A stretch of 64,000 nucleotides of DNA from Hysterium pulicare CBS 123377 (lineage: Eukaryota; Ascomycota; Dothideomycetes; Hysteriales; Hysteriaceae). The stretch lies in contig AJFK01001027.1 of NCBI GenBank assembly GCA_000467715.1, forward strand, positions 1 through 64,000, written 5' to 3'. A program made the translations under genes and the position numbers. Shown in pieces: positions 12,466 through 23,798 of this stretch. Within the stretch, counting starts at the first letter, position 1, and each line of letters opens with the position of its first letter. A model generated the notes under the pieces. The model was not told the DNA's origin. It saw only the letters and a list, made by a program, of their open reading frames with translations, and ran no database searches.

Positions 12466-13161
12466 ATGAAGACCTTCGCCGCAGTTGTTCTTGCTCTGGC
12501 CTCCGTTGCCACCGCCCAGCTGGGAGACATCCCAACCTGCGCTGTAAGTTGACCTATTGTGAATAGGACTCTTATGGGGAAAGGGCTAACATCTAACTTT
12601 TAGCTTAACTGCTTCGTCAGTGCCTTGAGCTCTGATGGCTGCTCTTCCCTCACCGACTTCGCTTGCCACTGCAAGAAGACCGACTTGATCCCCAACGTCA
12701 CTCCTTGCGTCCAGAAGGCTTGCTCTGCGTCTGACCAAGCCAGTAAGTTTACTGTGTTAATTCATCTCCTTAGTATAGCCAGCTAATACGATGCTCCAGA
12801 GGTCATCACCGCTGTTGAGGGAACCTGCTCCGCTGCCGGTGTTCCAATTTCCATCGCCGCCCCTTCATCCGCTGCTCCAGCTTCATCAGCCCCAGCCTCA
12901 TCAGCCCCAGCTCCCGTTTCCAGCGCCCCGGTTTCAACTGCTGCAGCTGCTACATCCACCGCCGTTGTTACCTCAGTCGTACCAGTCAGCTCGGCTGTAG
13001 CAACCGTAACCTCGCTGGTCGGAACCGGCACCGTCATCGTGCCAACCAACGGAACCGTCAGCACTTCCGCCCCATCTCAGTATACTGGTGCCGCCGCTCA
13101 AGTGACTCAAGCCGCCGGTCTCCTCGGTGCCGCTGCATTGGCCATCGCTGCTGCTTTGTAA
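12466..13161 (+). CDS. CFEM-domain, GPI-anchored surface protein
   Basis: Three exons (12466-12543, 12604-12742, 12800-13161) give 192 residues. A signal peptide (MKTFAAVVLALASVATA) precedes a CFEM domain with eight cysteines at residues 25, 29, 39, 47, 49, 61, 66 and 82. The Asp at 44 (SLTDFACHC) sits where heme-binding CFEM proteins carry their axial Asp. An Ala/Ser/Pro/Thr/Val-rich stalk follows, and the end is a hydrophobic tail (GLLGAAALAIAAAL) typical of GPI attachment. The protein should be secreted and tethered to the membrane or wall. Family members bind heme, support wall stability or act in host interaction. Which role applies here is not shown. Both introns lie in or beside the CFEM module. 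Confidence 0.93.
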
Positions 13162-14750
13162 ATTGTCTGAATCTGATTGTTGTTTCTGCAATGGGTTACG
13201 GCTTTTTGGGACTGGGTGTCATTGTGTCCACATCTGAGTCTTTATATAAAAAAAAGCGTTTCCGTCATGGTGCCGAATGACGGTGTACCTAATGTCCTGG
13301 GGCTATGCTTGGATGCGTGCAAATAGGAGAGAGCTGTACTGTAGTATATACTGTTCAGAGAAACCCTAATGAGAAGAGACCTTCGTGCCACACTCTTCTG
13401 CTATTTCTTCACCTTGCGCGTCTGACGTGCTGAGTTGTCGCCCAATGCTTTGCTGTTCCACCTCTTGCTTTACTTCTCTGTAGCTCTCGACCAGATCGTC
13501 CGATCCCGAATATACTCAATAGCGTCACATCAAAAACGAACGACTCCACGTTTCGAATTGATGGTGTTCTACGTCATTTCGTTTAACATGAATCCCAGGG
13601 TTAAGGTGAGCCGAGGCAGCGCATAAAGGCGCTAGGTCAACCCCAAGACCGAAGTTTCACAGGACGTCACTCCCGGGGGCTATTTTGCAAGGTTTCGCTG
13701 TCAAACATTCGGAGAGCTGAAGCGATGGAGTCACTCTGTGATGGGAACAACAGGGTGGTCGAAGGCTTGAAACGGTTGGCTGTGGCGGTGCTACGTATCA
13801 GCCACTACTCTGGCAAATTATTGAGATTTAAAAGTTTGAAGATGGAATTTGGTGGGATACTGAGATAAATACATCGCACATTACAACTAGGATAGGGACT
13901 TTACCTTGCTTGCAGTAGGAACGTTACAAACGAAAAAGTGACCTAGGCCATAAACGAGAGAACGTCGACGCCGGGTTATGTCCCAGAAGTCATGGTGGAG
14001 GAAGTGTTGGATAGTCTTGTAATTTCATTTCATAGGCTAACAGGTTACCTTACTATATTATTTTGAAATCTACTAAATTTGACTTGTTGTTAATCAGTCC
14101 ATTGGGGGAGGTGAGCGTAATGCACTCCAGTATGACTCTCTGCGTCAGAAGTCGTTCAGCAGATCATCGCAAGCATATTATGTTCACTTCTCTAACTCGT
14201 CTGAATACTTTCTGGGCGACACTTGAAAGGAATACCCTTCAGAACGCAGGAAAAAGTATTTCCGAAATTGGGTTTATCGTCGATACTTCTCATTGGCTTC
14301 TTTGTACTTCATTACTTAAAGAGGCAAAGTGGTTGCTGACTCAAAGTCGGAAGCTTCTTTCTCCTAAACCGTCAACATCGCAACCTGCATTATCGAATCA
14401 GCACCACCGCAGGTTCTAGAAATCTCTTATTACTAAGGTGGAGTCGAGGGAGGGTTATGGCTTGCTCTATTCGCAGTATGCCCATTATCACATCACAAAA
14501 TTAGCAGTCATTAATAGTTTTGATTATTGTAAGAGGAAATAGTTCGTGTATTACAGTCTAGTCTATGCAATATAAGGAAGAGAAGGAAAGATCAAACCTC
14601 CAACGCCTCTATGCCGAAGAAGAAAGTACAGGGGGAAATCAACGCGAGAAAATCAGCGAGGATGCAAGACCGTCAACGACAGGATGTCACGACGGTTCAA
14701 ATGTATATCTCATCTACTCAGCTAAGAAGGATGGCGGACTTGTTGATCGC
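13162..14750. other. Intergenic region between CFEM gene and LPMO gene
   Basis: No supported gene. An A-rich run near 13245-13256 may belong to the CFEM polyadenylation region. A 118-codon open frame at 14063-14419 has no signal peptide, domain or compositional support. Confidence 0.45.
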
Positions 14751-15980
14751 TTAGAAGTCTCGTTGATCAATGCGCTGGACACGGTGCAAATAGCGCTTGG
14801 TGATCTGCCCATTCTGGCATTGAGTTCCAGCAGCAACGGGTTGGAAGACGACGTGGCCGTTGTCGCAAAGACCGAAATGAGTAGGACCATTGCAAAGAAC
14901 AGCGCCATTCGTGCTGCAAGTCGTACCGCCAGCAGCTGGTGCAGCTGGCTGAGAGGCAGCCGGAGCTGGAGCCGGAGCTGGAGCCGGAGCTGAGGGAGCA
15001 GCACCCGTAGGAGCGGTGCTGTTCGTGTCTGGCATGCCGCTAGATTGAGCTGGTGGAGCGCCAGTTACAGTGACGAGAGTAGAGACTGTCGAAGTGACCT
15101 GACCAGGAGCTGAAGCGCTAGCAGGCATACCACTAGGCGCAACAAAAGGAACGGTAGACGCGGCAGCTTGAGATGTAGGGACAAGAATGCCAGGGTTGGA
15201 ATAGCCAGAAGCATTACCCGAGGGGGCAGGAGCAGCAGGCTGTGTTGTCGGCGCCATGTTGCCTGGGTTTGCTTGAGATTGAGCCGGGGATGTTGGTTGA
15301 GAAGCTTGACCTCCAGGAACATCAGCACCGCTAGGGCAGAGCTTAGTGAAAGGACCATTCCCGATCTGGGTCTTGTAAGCTCCAGGGTTGTCGAAGAGGT
15401 AGTCGTGCGATTCAACGTCCTCGCAGCTCGAGATCCCTTTCAGATTGACCACGGCCATGTCGGGAAGCTTCTGAAATGCTGAGTCGTCAGAAGCACCACC
15501 AGTAACAGTGACGGGTGCACAATTCATGTAAATTTCTCGATTGCCGACCTTGTTAAACCACGTCCACGCCATAGTTAATTCCCCATTAGGGAGCTCTTTA
15601 GGGACCGTAAAAGGGAAGGTTGATGGGCCGTCGACGCCAGGGCAGCCACCCTCGATACTGTAGATGACCTTGAAGGATGATTTGACAGTGGGCGCCTTGT
15701 CAGTGGTGACGGAGAGTTGGCAGCTACCGCCCCCATGGACGGCTGAACCCGTAAAGGAAAGTGTCTGTTGAGAGCCAACTTTCCAGTTGTTCATCTCCGT
15801 AACGTCGTAGACACCCTGGCGCTGTTTGCAAGGGAAATCAGATCCGTCAGCTGCCAATGGGGAGTTGTTGAGAGTCGATTTTCCGTATGGCACTGGATTC
15901 GCCATGATCATATGTCCATAAGCGGAGCTGGCGAGGCTCAAGACGACGACACCAACAGTTGCTAGCTTAGAGAAAGACAT
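14751..15980 (-). CDS. Lytic polysaccharide monooxygenase, AA11-like, with C-terminal X278-like module
   Basis: A single exon of 409 residues. A signal peptide ends at SSAYG, leaving His23 as the mature N-terminus. With His82 (SAVHGGGSC) it would form the copper-binding histidine brace. The catalytic domain runs to about residue 235 and contains NPVPYGK, FPFTVPKELPNGELTMAW and NREIYMNCAPVTV, as in AA11 chitin-active LPMOs. A long Pro/Ala/Ser/Thr linker with an (AP)n run follows, then a Cys-rich end (CSTNGAVLCNGPTHFGLCDN, CQNGQITKR) like the X278 chitin-binding module often fused to AA11. The enzyme would oxidatively cleave chitin outside the cell, during wall remodelling or scavenging. The ATG at 15980 is chosen because it starts the signal peptide. 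The 88 open codons upstream look like leader. Confidence 0.9.
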   Translation of the reverse strand: MSFSKLATVGVVVLSLASSAYGHMIMANPVPYGKSTLNNSPLAADGSDFPCKQRQGVYDVTEMNNWKVGSQQTLSFTGSAVHGGGSCQLSVTTDKAPTVKSSFKVIYSIEGGCPGVDGPSTFPFTVPKELPNGELTMAWTWFNKVGNREIYMNCAPVTVTGGASDDSAFQKLPDMAVVNLKGISSCEDVESHDYLFDNPGAYKTQIGNGPFTKLCPSGADVPGGQASQPTSPAQSQANPGNMAPTTQPAAPAPSGNASGYSNPGILVPTSQAAASTVPFVAPSGMPASASAPGQVTSTVSTLVTVTGAPPAQSSGMPDTNSTAPTGAAPSAPAPAPAPAPAASQPAAPAAGGTTCSTNGAVLCNGPTHFGLCDNGHVVFQPVAAGTQCQNGQITKRYLHRVQRIDQRDF

Positions 15981-17021
15981 ATTGCTGGTTTTGGGTGAAA
16001 TTCCTAGGCCTGCTAAGAAGTGCGTTTTGATCAAAAGTTTTCGAAGATGCTTGTAGTAGAGCGTTTGCTGAACCTTTTGGCTTGTAGAGTGTTCGAGTGC
16101 GTTTGATAGGGAACAGATTCTAGGGGAAGATGGAGGAACTTTTATATGAAGTATTGATGTACATTGTAATTCAAGAAATATTGGAACATTGTGGGTTCTA
16201 TTGAGAATGTCGAACAATACATTGCTTCCTGCGCGAAGAAACAAAGGTCATGTTCATGAACATTCACGTTGGACGGTGAAACAAAGAAATCATGACCGAA
16301 TAAAGCGAAAGACTGCTTCATGAGCAGACACAATACTTATTGTGTTTAAGACATTGTTAGGTCCGCCACAATGCCCAAGGCGCAGATCTATCCTCAAAGC
16401 CTAGAGATTGTGCGTAGTATGGTGGTTTATGGTAGAACGATGTCAAACAGGAATGAACGAAAAAATACAGTTGAGAATTGTCAGATGAAACATGTTAATG
16501 TCGATCATATGAATGTTGACTTAACTTGAACATGACTAAACTACCCGTAGTTTCTGGGGGATGCGGATCATATGATTGTAGTGCCATACGTGCAGGATCA
16601 CAAATGCAGTAGGGTGAATGCTCTCTGCTCGCCGATCTTGGTGAATGAGATGAAGAAGTTGAAGATGATCTGGTGCAGTTCTTTGTGAAGACGTAGTGGT
16701 GAGTGACTAATCAACTATCACGTGAAAACTGAGCCTTGCCTTTTTTGTAGATCTCTCTTGGCAAATGCCAGACGAGCGAGACACCAAGAAACTATCTTCA
16801 ACTAAACGCAACGCTTCAAATTCAACATAATAGAGAGGCATCGCCGGAAATTTGCGTGAATCTCAGTCTCTCGGAATAGTCGCAGTATAGCGATCATCTT
16901 CAAGCTTGTTTCAAACTTCTCCCTCTCCCATTCAAGGGGTGCGACGCGTCCGAATTCCTCTAAAGCTCTCTTGAGCTTCAAACCATCATCACCAACGCCG
17001 TTGCGCGCCGCGCCACCTACC
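15981..17021. other. Divergent intergenic region LPMO/SFH1
   Basis: No supported gene. It holds the promoters of two divergent genes, with a TATA-like element for the LPMO gene near 16138-16147. The open frames seen here have no recognisable content. Confidence 0.5.
16138..16147 (-). promoter_or_regulatory. TATA-like element upstream of LPMO gene
   Basis: The minus strand reads CATATAAAAG about 160 nt upstream of the LPMO ATG, a plausible TATA box for an inducible secreted-enzyme gene. This is a motif match only. Confidence 0.35.
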
Positions 17022-18957
17022 ATGTCAGTGACAATGACGGGGAAGATCAATTCTCCGCAGGCATTCATATCGAGCTATGCACCACGACTGCGGGCATACG
17101 GAAATTCACTGCTGTCGCCAATAGTCCCACCAGCCAACACTCTACCAGTACCGCGAACCACTAAAAGAGGGACCACAGCGATCAATTACGCTGAAGATGG
17201 CTACGATGATGATGATTTTGAAGATAGCGAGGGACCTAGACGACCAACAGGCCTACGAAGTTTAAGAAGAGATGAAACAAATTTAAATAAAACAGAGCAG
17301 GTTGCGCAACTTGGCAAGGAACTCACAGCTCCTGTCGAAGTTCAAGGAATATGGAGGGATTGGATGGGAAAACCAAAGCGCGCATTGTGAGTCCCCTATG
17401 AATGAGCCGCCATCGACATTCCGGAACTCTTGACGTAGATCATTTCGAAGCTAATATACTTTTGTAGAACTGAGAGACAGCTTCAAATACAATCCGCTCT
17501 TCCCGTCACTCTCATACCCATCCGCATCGATTTAGATGTGCAACCATTTCGACCAGAAGCGCCTCTGCCGACTCCCCAAAATGCACGAGATTTTGGCATC
17601 GACGAAACCTTACCAGCATACAAGCAGCCAGATATGACACCTGCGTTTCGATTGAAGGATGCCTTCTTATGGAATCTACACGAAGCTCTAATGACGCCCG
17701 ATCAATTTGCAAAGGTCTTTGTCGATGAACTTGATTTCCCTAACGATCGCAAACCCGCCATAGTAATGACTATCGCAAACCAGATCAGACAACAGCTGGA
17801 GGAATACGCTGGTGTTGCCTTGCATCCCCTCTTTCACTCAATGACCACGAACACGGCAGAGGGAAGCGTAGTTAAAGCGACACAACCTACCCCTTCTCGT
17901 GATGAATCCTCGACGCCTATGCCGACCGCAACTACAAACGGGTTCTCAACACCACTTCAAAATGGAACTAAAGAGACAGATAGTACACAAATGTCGTCAA
18001 TACCTAATGGTGTATCTGCTACTGCCAAAATCATACCCTCCGAAGATCTCCACAACCCGGACGACACATATCGATGCATTATTAATCTCAACATAAACCT
18101 CCTTAATCGACTTTACAGTGATAAATTTGAGTGGTCTCTTCTCCATCCTCCAGGGTTCGCGGAGGTCTTTGCAAGACAGACTTGCGCTGACCTTGGTCTA
18201 GCCGGAGAATGGATACCAGCCATGACTCATGCCATCTACGAAGCCGTACTCCGACTAAAGAAAGAAGCTTGCGAGAATGGTGGCCTTGTTGGCTACGGTG
18301 AAATTGACAATGATGCTGCTGAAGGTGCTGAAGCAGGCTGGAGATACGACCACGAGCATTTATGCGACGAATGGGAACCTAAAGTTGAATTCCTGTCTAA
18401 GGAGGAGATTGAAAAACGGGAGGGTGATCGGGAGAGACAAATCCGAAGGCTGCGGAGAGAGACGGCAAGATTCTCTTCGACCGCAAATATGGCGGGTGGC
18501 ATTCCTCAGAATGATTTTTTCGCCAATCCAGAACAACAAGAGCAGCCGATGGGAAGGGGTGAGCGAAGTAAAAAGAAGAGAAGGTTTAGGAGTCTTAGTC
18601 CGGTTGGGAGAGAAACGCCAGATACAGGATCAGGATACGGTGGCGTTGGAGGGGGTTTGCAAGATGGGTACGTACTGATAATCCGCAGACTCTCGACCTT
18701 GCTAACATGGATGCCTTCAGGGAACGACAATATTGGCGCTGCTCTCATTGTCACGTATGGGGTTCCGCTGTATGGGCAGTCCGTGACGGCCCGAAAGGGC
18801 CTAGGGTTTGTTTCTCCATCAAAAATAGGCTTGCGTGGAACACGCTAACATCAAGCAGACTCTCTGCCACAATTGTGGATTTCTTTATGAGCGCGATAAG
18901 AAGCTGCCTCCCTGGTCCAAAGACCTTTTCCTGCATGAGAAGGCGTTTCCACGGTGA
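17022..18957 (+). CDS. SFH1: Chromatin remodelling subunit SFH1 (SNF5/INI1 family, RSC complex)
   Basis: Four exons (17022-17386, 17468-18667, 18721-18805, 18859-18957) give 582 residues. The N-terminus has QAFISSYAPRLRAYGNSLL and TTKRGTTAINYAEDG, typical of fungal Sfh1. The SNF5 domain follows in two repeats: LIPIRIDLDVQ..DAFLWNLHEALMTPDQFAKVF and RCIINLNINLLNRLYSDKFE..GFAEVFARQ..LGLAGEWI. The C-terminus carries a GATA-like zinc finger split by two small introns (WRCSHCHVWGSAVWA plus TLCHNCGFLYERDKKLPPW). The protein is a core subunit of the RSC/SWI-SNF remodelling complex in the nucleus. ATG 17022 has an in-frame alternative four codons later (17034). Exon phases agree at every join. The zinc finger is recovered only by splicing, so simple open-frame calling would lose it. 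Confidence 0.92.
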
Positions 18958-19612
18958 TTCGAGGTATCATATCGGTATTGGATATTTTAGCGTGTTGTAT
19001 TATCGGCGTTGCATTTCCATTTATGATTGTTTTACTAGCACAATGGTGGAAGCAGAATAGGGGAACGGACTTTAGGATACTACCGTTCTGTCCTGAAGAG
19101 TAGGAGTCATGTTGGTTTGGCGGGCCCGTTTCCTGGGCATGTTTGGATGGAGTACTCTGCAGCATTTTCCAGCGATGGCGTCAAGGATATGGCGGTTTAG
19201 TCCTGTAACAATAATCCTTTGTCAGGATGCCATCTAGGCAGTTCGATATTTACTTTGCAACTGGTCACAAAGGCTGGTTGAGACATCTACCTACTTTTCA
19301 GGCTTGTTCTGTCTTCTATACTACAGGTGGGGGTTTGGTTTGCCGTAATGACTAACGTGGAAAAAGTATGCAATGTGAATAGTCAAGTAGTTGGGGGCCA
19401 AAAGACCATCACGGGAATACGCGCTGCATGCTGCGTTGTTGCCTACCGAAAATGCATGTCTACTTCAAACATTAGATGCGACTAACCCACTCTTCCCTTC
19501 AATCCCCTGCTACGCTTCCTTCTCCATTTAATAAACTTTTTGACTTTTGGCCCAACGACTGGCACGCTTGCTCCAATCCCATGCCACTTCAAAAGCAGCT
19601 CAATAATTTACA
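18958..19612. other. Intergenic region
   Basis: No supported gene. It contains the SFH1 3' UTR and the promoter of the next gene. I see no repeats or RNA genes. Confidence 0.5.
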
Positions 19613-20780
19613 ATGTCTGCCAGTAGAGGAGAGTCAAGGCCCAGGAGCCCCATTTCCTTCGCGTCCGATGACAAGGTCCGTCAATTGAAGATGGCGAAAC
19701 TGCACTCACTCTTCTCCGGTAATCTCAATGCTTGTGAATAATTTTCCGCTCGTCAATCCCAATCGACACTAATTAACATTTACCGCTCAGTACCGAAACC
19801 TAAGAAGAGGTGTCTCACTCGCAACGATCGCGCCCGAGCACGAGCTATCGCCAACGAAAAAGCGCGTGCAGCCGCAGTAAATGTCCGCCGTAGAGAGGAA
19901 GAGGCAATAAGCGTTTTTCCTTTCCAATGTCTCCCTGCGGAGCTCCGGCTGTTAGTCTATCAAGAGCTTTTGGTTTCGGATGATCGGCTTTTGGTCACTT
20001 GGCGTGGACCTCGTAGATATTCGAGGCAGCAGAAGAAGATTTATACGTCCATACTCCGAGCTTGTAAGACGACACTTCAGGAAGGTGCTGTGGTTTTGTA
20101 TGGAGAGAATGTTTTTGATTTTGGTACGTTCGTTCTTCTTATGGTTATGCTTTCCATACTTCCAGTTATTCCACGGCCGTATTCTGCTGAGTACCTTCCA
20201 ACTAATAGCCACGTCGGACCTCGAATTGACGGATTGGGCACTTTTGCCTCTATGCTCTCCCAGTTCCATCCTACAGTAATCGGAACTGTGTACCCTTTAC
20301 TGATCCCTCCCAGAGGAAATCATGCGCAAGCCCTCATGTGGCGTCTCATTTTCGAAGTCCATCGGCCTGGCCAATTCGCGTCTCATCCGGATCATCGTAG
20401 GCGAATACTCTGCAGCAACGGAAGACTTCCAAACCCTCGCCCACCAGCGACTGAAATCTTCCCACTTGTCCTCGTTTTTGGGCACATTTGGCATCTCTCT
20501 GGAAGACCTTCATACGCTGGCTATTAGCATCCGACCCTACGACGGAGATGAAGTAGACTTTCCACGACAGATAGCTATGCCCCCGAAAGATCAGTGGGTG
20601 ATTCAGAGGAACCTGGAATTGGATGCCCTGGTCGATAAACTAGTAGAAAGAGAAAAGGAGTTCAGGAGAATAGATTTTATGGATGTTGAGAAGCGGATTT
20701 GCTTTGATTGGGTGACTTCATGGAGGGTGAGGCATTGGGTGGCATATCGTAAGTCGCCTGAGGATAGGACTCCTGGTTAA
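19613..20780 (+). CDS. Uncharacterised LPAEL-type (F-box/2EXR-like) protein
   Basis: Proposed exons 19613-19718, 19791-20123 and 20314-20780 give 301 residues. A basic coiled segment (RARAIANEKARAAAVNVRRR) precedes FPFQCLPAELRLLVYQELLV, a start common to fungal F-box- or 2EXR-like proteins. Then come the RACKTTLQEGAVVLYGENVF core and a C-terminal part with LGTFGISLEDLHTLAISIRP. The 190-nt second intron is inferred. It is the only GT..AG pair I found that joins the VLYGENVFDF block in frame to the downstream block (FE-EIMRKPSCG). Its existence and ends are less certain than the rest. Genes of this type are abundant in ascomycetes and mostly uncharacterised, so no function is assigned. Confidence 0.65.
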
Positions 20781-21177
20781 AATCGGGCGTCAAATGCTTT
20801 TCGTCGCCTAAAATTAGTCTTCTTATATTGTCCTTTTGATAGCTATTTTGTCTGGCAATCCGTGTGCACATTCCATTCAAGGTGTAATTATCGCATTAAG
20901 CTAGTGGCGCGCCACTTATTCCATCCTTCGGCAACATTTGTCGTCGTGCAGATGGAGTGAGACAAGAGCAGTCAGTATATCATACGACACTCAAAACCCT
21001 GGTGGACTTTTCACTTCTACTCAATCAATCGTTCGCCTTTTTATATTTCAAGACGGGATATCTTCAGACCAAATATTACATCTCGGGTGGTTAGGTATAG
21101 TCAAATAATAGACCTCTTGCCAATCACCATCTCGAAATACGTTCAGTAATCTAACAAGCTGGTAGATCTTGGATCAA
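20781..21177. other. Intergenic region
   Basis: Nothing supported. The first exon expected for the dehydrogenase remnant downstream, which would carry its N-terminal strand, is not evident here. Confidence 0.45.
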
Positions 21178-22181
21178 TGGGCTTAAGAATGGCCAAGAAC
21201 CTTCCACCACCTCGTTACTTCAATCGCACGATATCACGCGGTGAACCGCTCAAAGCAAAGAACGCAGTTCCATGTAACTCGATAGCAGATCTCATAAGAG
21301 AACGCGATGTTATATTCGTATCCGTAGGTTTGATCTCAAGATGCAACAACTGATTACCGTGTCTCCTTAGCATAGACCTGACAGGTAACGAGCGGGTCAT
21401 TGACGACGAGGTTCTCGAAAGCGTAACAAACGAAATCATAGCATCCGTTCGGTGAAATGCAAAACTATTGTGGATACTACCACCGTCCATCCAAACAACT
21501 CCACTTTGGTATCTTCTCAGCTTCAAAAGGGGGGGCTCGTAGTCGGTAACTTCAACCTTTTCAATGTTGCCTCCCACAAGAAGACGTTTCTAACAATCAG
21601 GCTGTGCAAAGCCCCTGTCTTTGGCTCTTCTTATCTCGCGGAAAGTCGTCAACTCCTCATGGCCACTGCTGTTCCATCAATTGCTCTAAAAACGATATCT
21701 CCCTATCTGAAAGGCGTTATGGCACGCAATGTGATTATAGTCGGAGAAGAGCCTGAGATAGCGCTACTTAAAACCCTCCTTGCAAAACTCCCCGCAACGG
21801 CTTCGTAGGCCCCTTGATTAACCTAACGATCTCACAATCCCTAGCAATTCCATAACAGCAGGTCTAATGTACACAATCCCCGAAGCCCATGTCCTAGTCT
21901 CCGTATCCAACCTCCCGGCTCCAATTCTCGAATCTCTAGTCCACGAGAACTTCGGCGCGATGGCGTATTCATATAGTCAGAGGGTGACGCAAGGCATCTG
22001 CATGCCTGCGAAGGGAGCAGCTCCTTATTCGGATCTTGATCTAGGAATCAAAGATGTGAAGTATGGGATTAGTGTTGCGGAGGAGCGGGGTGTCAAATTG
22101 AGGGTTAGGGAGATGTGCTTGGAGGCTATGGAGAGGAGAAGGGACGGAGAATGGATTCGAGTGGTATGTTTAGGATTGTAA
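21178..22181 (+). pseudogene. Broken NAD-binding 6PGDH/3-hydroxyisobutyrate dehydrogenase-like gene
   Basis: The blocks match the family order. The Rossmann start is GSMGLRMAKNLP, without the usual first beta strand and without a clear upstream ATG exon. SIADLIRERDVIFVS, VLESVTNEIIASV, KTIVDTTTVHPNNSTLVSSQ, APVFGSSYLAESRQLLMATA and IALKTISPYLKGVMARNVII follow. The C-terminal helical domain is ITAGLMYTIPEAHVL..FGAMAYSYSQRVTQG..AAPYSDLDLGIKDVKYGIS. One intron (about 21805-21848) splices cleanly. Near 21455 the frame changes between IIASV and KTIVD with no usable splice pair, and the segment before APVFG has an intron-like insert whose splice sites do not keep frame. I read this as a pseudogene with at least one frameshift and a missing or lost 5' exon. 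Assembly error is the alternative. Confidence 0.65.
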
Positions 22182-22451
22182 GAATAGATACGAGGTTGGA
22201 GTTTGAGCGTGAGGGGGTTAGGGAGAGGGATGTGGGAAGAGATAGATAATTTGGTTGAATTGATGCCACTACACAAATTAAGGTAGAAATTGAAGGGGTT
22301 GATCTGTAGATCCCAAAAGTGCCAGGTCGAGATCAAAATACAGGTCGTCGTGGGTAAGTCTCATCAATAAAGGCAGGCAGGCTAGTCGCAGTACCAACGT
22401 CCCAATCTCTCGAACAGTATCGACTAGTCCCCTTCCAACCACTCACGGTCT

Positions 22452-23798
22452 TCATCCGCTTCCAGAATCTATGCTCTTCTCCTCTCTCCATCTCTCCATT
22501 TTACACACCGCCTTATCACTCCCACATGCCCACCACCAAACTCCGTATCTACACTCCTCTTTCCATTTCTTCTCAAATACACTATCCAATGTATTATCAT
22601 TAGGTCTCGCGCCAGCTCCCCACAATTGAAAGATCCTCCATTTCAGGTACGCATAATGCGGATCGGTTAAAAATATCGTAGTCCGTCGCTGAACGGGAAG
22701 AGAGTGAAATGAAGCCCGGTAGATGGCACTCCTGAGATCTCCAGCCGCTGTCAATGTCAAGGGGTTGCCGTTTGCCGCGGGTTGTTGAACGGTCGGGCGC
22801 TGATAAGTCAAGGTGGAGTTGGGTGGATACAGGATCGGATACGGACGCTGTCGCATCAGCTTATCTCTGATAACGAGATCGATCAAGTCGGGAGGCTGGA
22901 GTAGGGCAGAGCCGGCGAAAAGAAAGGTGCGGAATGCAGTAGCCTTGGGTTCGTCTATAGTAGAAGGCTGTCCCGAGATGTGAGGTGCAAACGTCAAGGG
23001 TTGGGAGGAGTCTGGCTGATCGGCTAGGGCGTGTGAATGTAGTGGAAGAAGATGCTGGTACAGAAATTCGTAGACCGAGAGAAGGTCCAAGCGGAAGAGA
23101 AGTGACGGGTCCGTAAGCTTGTCTATAAGCATAGAACAGGCATTTAGTAGCCCCCCCGGACCCGTCGTGTAGTTTATGTAACTTAAACCCCAACGAATTT
23201 CATTGTAGACCCAATATCCTGTGATGGCAGTATAAAAGCGAGCGGTTTGGTCCGCGCCAAAGCTTCCTTTTGTGCCGCCTTGAGAACAAATATCAGACTG
23301 ACCGCGATCTTCAAGAATGTCGAAATGATGGAATAGACTTTGGGAGTGTATCCGTGATGGTAGGTAGTCTCTTTCCGTCAGCTGCCTTGACAAGAAGATG
23401 TCTTGGAGTACCCTCAACCCTTGCCAGCGAGCTAGAACATCGTTGATGTGTGTATCCTGAATGTCAATCTGACATTTTGACACAGAATTGAATAACTTCT
23501 CCTCCCAAACACATGGTCCAACACGAGGATGAGGCACCACAATAGGTCCATTTCCAGATTCAAAGTGTTGCACGAGTTGGTTATGTAGAGCCAAGAGATT
23601 GCATAGTTGAATGTCGAACCGGTGGATGGAAGAGGACATTATGATCGATCTCATTATGTCTTGACGGAACTCGGGAGTTTGGAGAACATTGTAGGAAGTA
23701 TGACATGTTCGTCCAAGATGTAGCGCATCGTCAATGCTCCCCAGATTGTGATATATCTGCACGATCAACTCGTTCGGTAGATCAGTGAACTTGACCAT
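22452..23798 (-). CDS. F-box domain protein
   Basis: An intronless gene of 448 residues. The N-terminal F-box reads FTDLPNELIVQIYHNLGSID, followed by LHLGRTCHTSYNVLQTPEFR. The rest has no domain I recognise. It contains conserved-looking Trp-rich patches (YWVYNEIRWGLSYINY near residue 200, CRYGVWWWACGSDK near the C-terminus) and a segment TIFLTDPHYAYLKWRIFQLW. F-box proteins usually link Skp1-Cullin ligases to substrates, and the substrate here is unknown. The ATG at 23798 opens directly into the F-box. It is convergent with the broken dehydrogenase, about 270 nt apart. Confidence 0.8.
   Translation of the reverse strand: MVKFTDLPNELIVQIYHNLGSIDDALHLGRTCHTSYNVLQTPEFRQDIMRSIIMSSSIHRFDIQLCNLLALHNQLVQHFESGNGPIVVPHPRVGPCVWEEKLFNSVSKCQIDIQDTHINDVLARWQGLRVLQDIFLSRQLTERDYLPSRIHSQSLFHHFDILEDRGQSDICSQGGTKGSFGADQTARFYTAITGYWVYNEIRWGLSYINYTTGPGGLLNACSMLIDKLTDPSLLFRLDLLSVYEFLYQHLLPLHSHALADQPDSSQPLTFAPHISGQPSTIDEPKATAFRTFLFAGSALLQPPDLIDLVIRDKLMRQRPYPILYPPNSTLTYQRPTVQQPAANGNPLTLTAAGDLRSAIYRASFHSLPVQRRTTIFLTDPHYAYLKWRIFQLWGAGARPNDNTLDSVFEKKWKEECRYGVWWWACGSDKAVCKMERWREEKSIDSGSG

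Noticed and set aside
12783-13064. Minus-strand frame over the CFEM stalk
   Set aside because: Antisense of an Ala/Ser/Pro repeat, which keeps other frames open by composition.
14063-14419. 118-codon plus-strand frame
   Set aside because: No domain, signal peptide or coding-like composition, and the surrounding DNA looks non-coding.
16971-17021. Upstream extension of SFH1
   Set aside because: The open frame begins at TTG, not ATG. The first ATG in frame is 17022.
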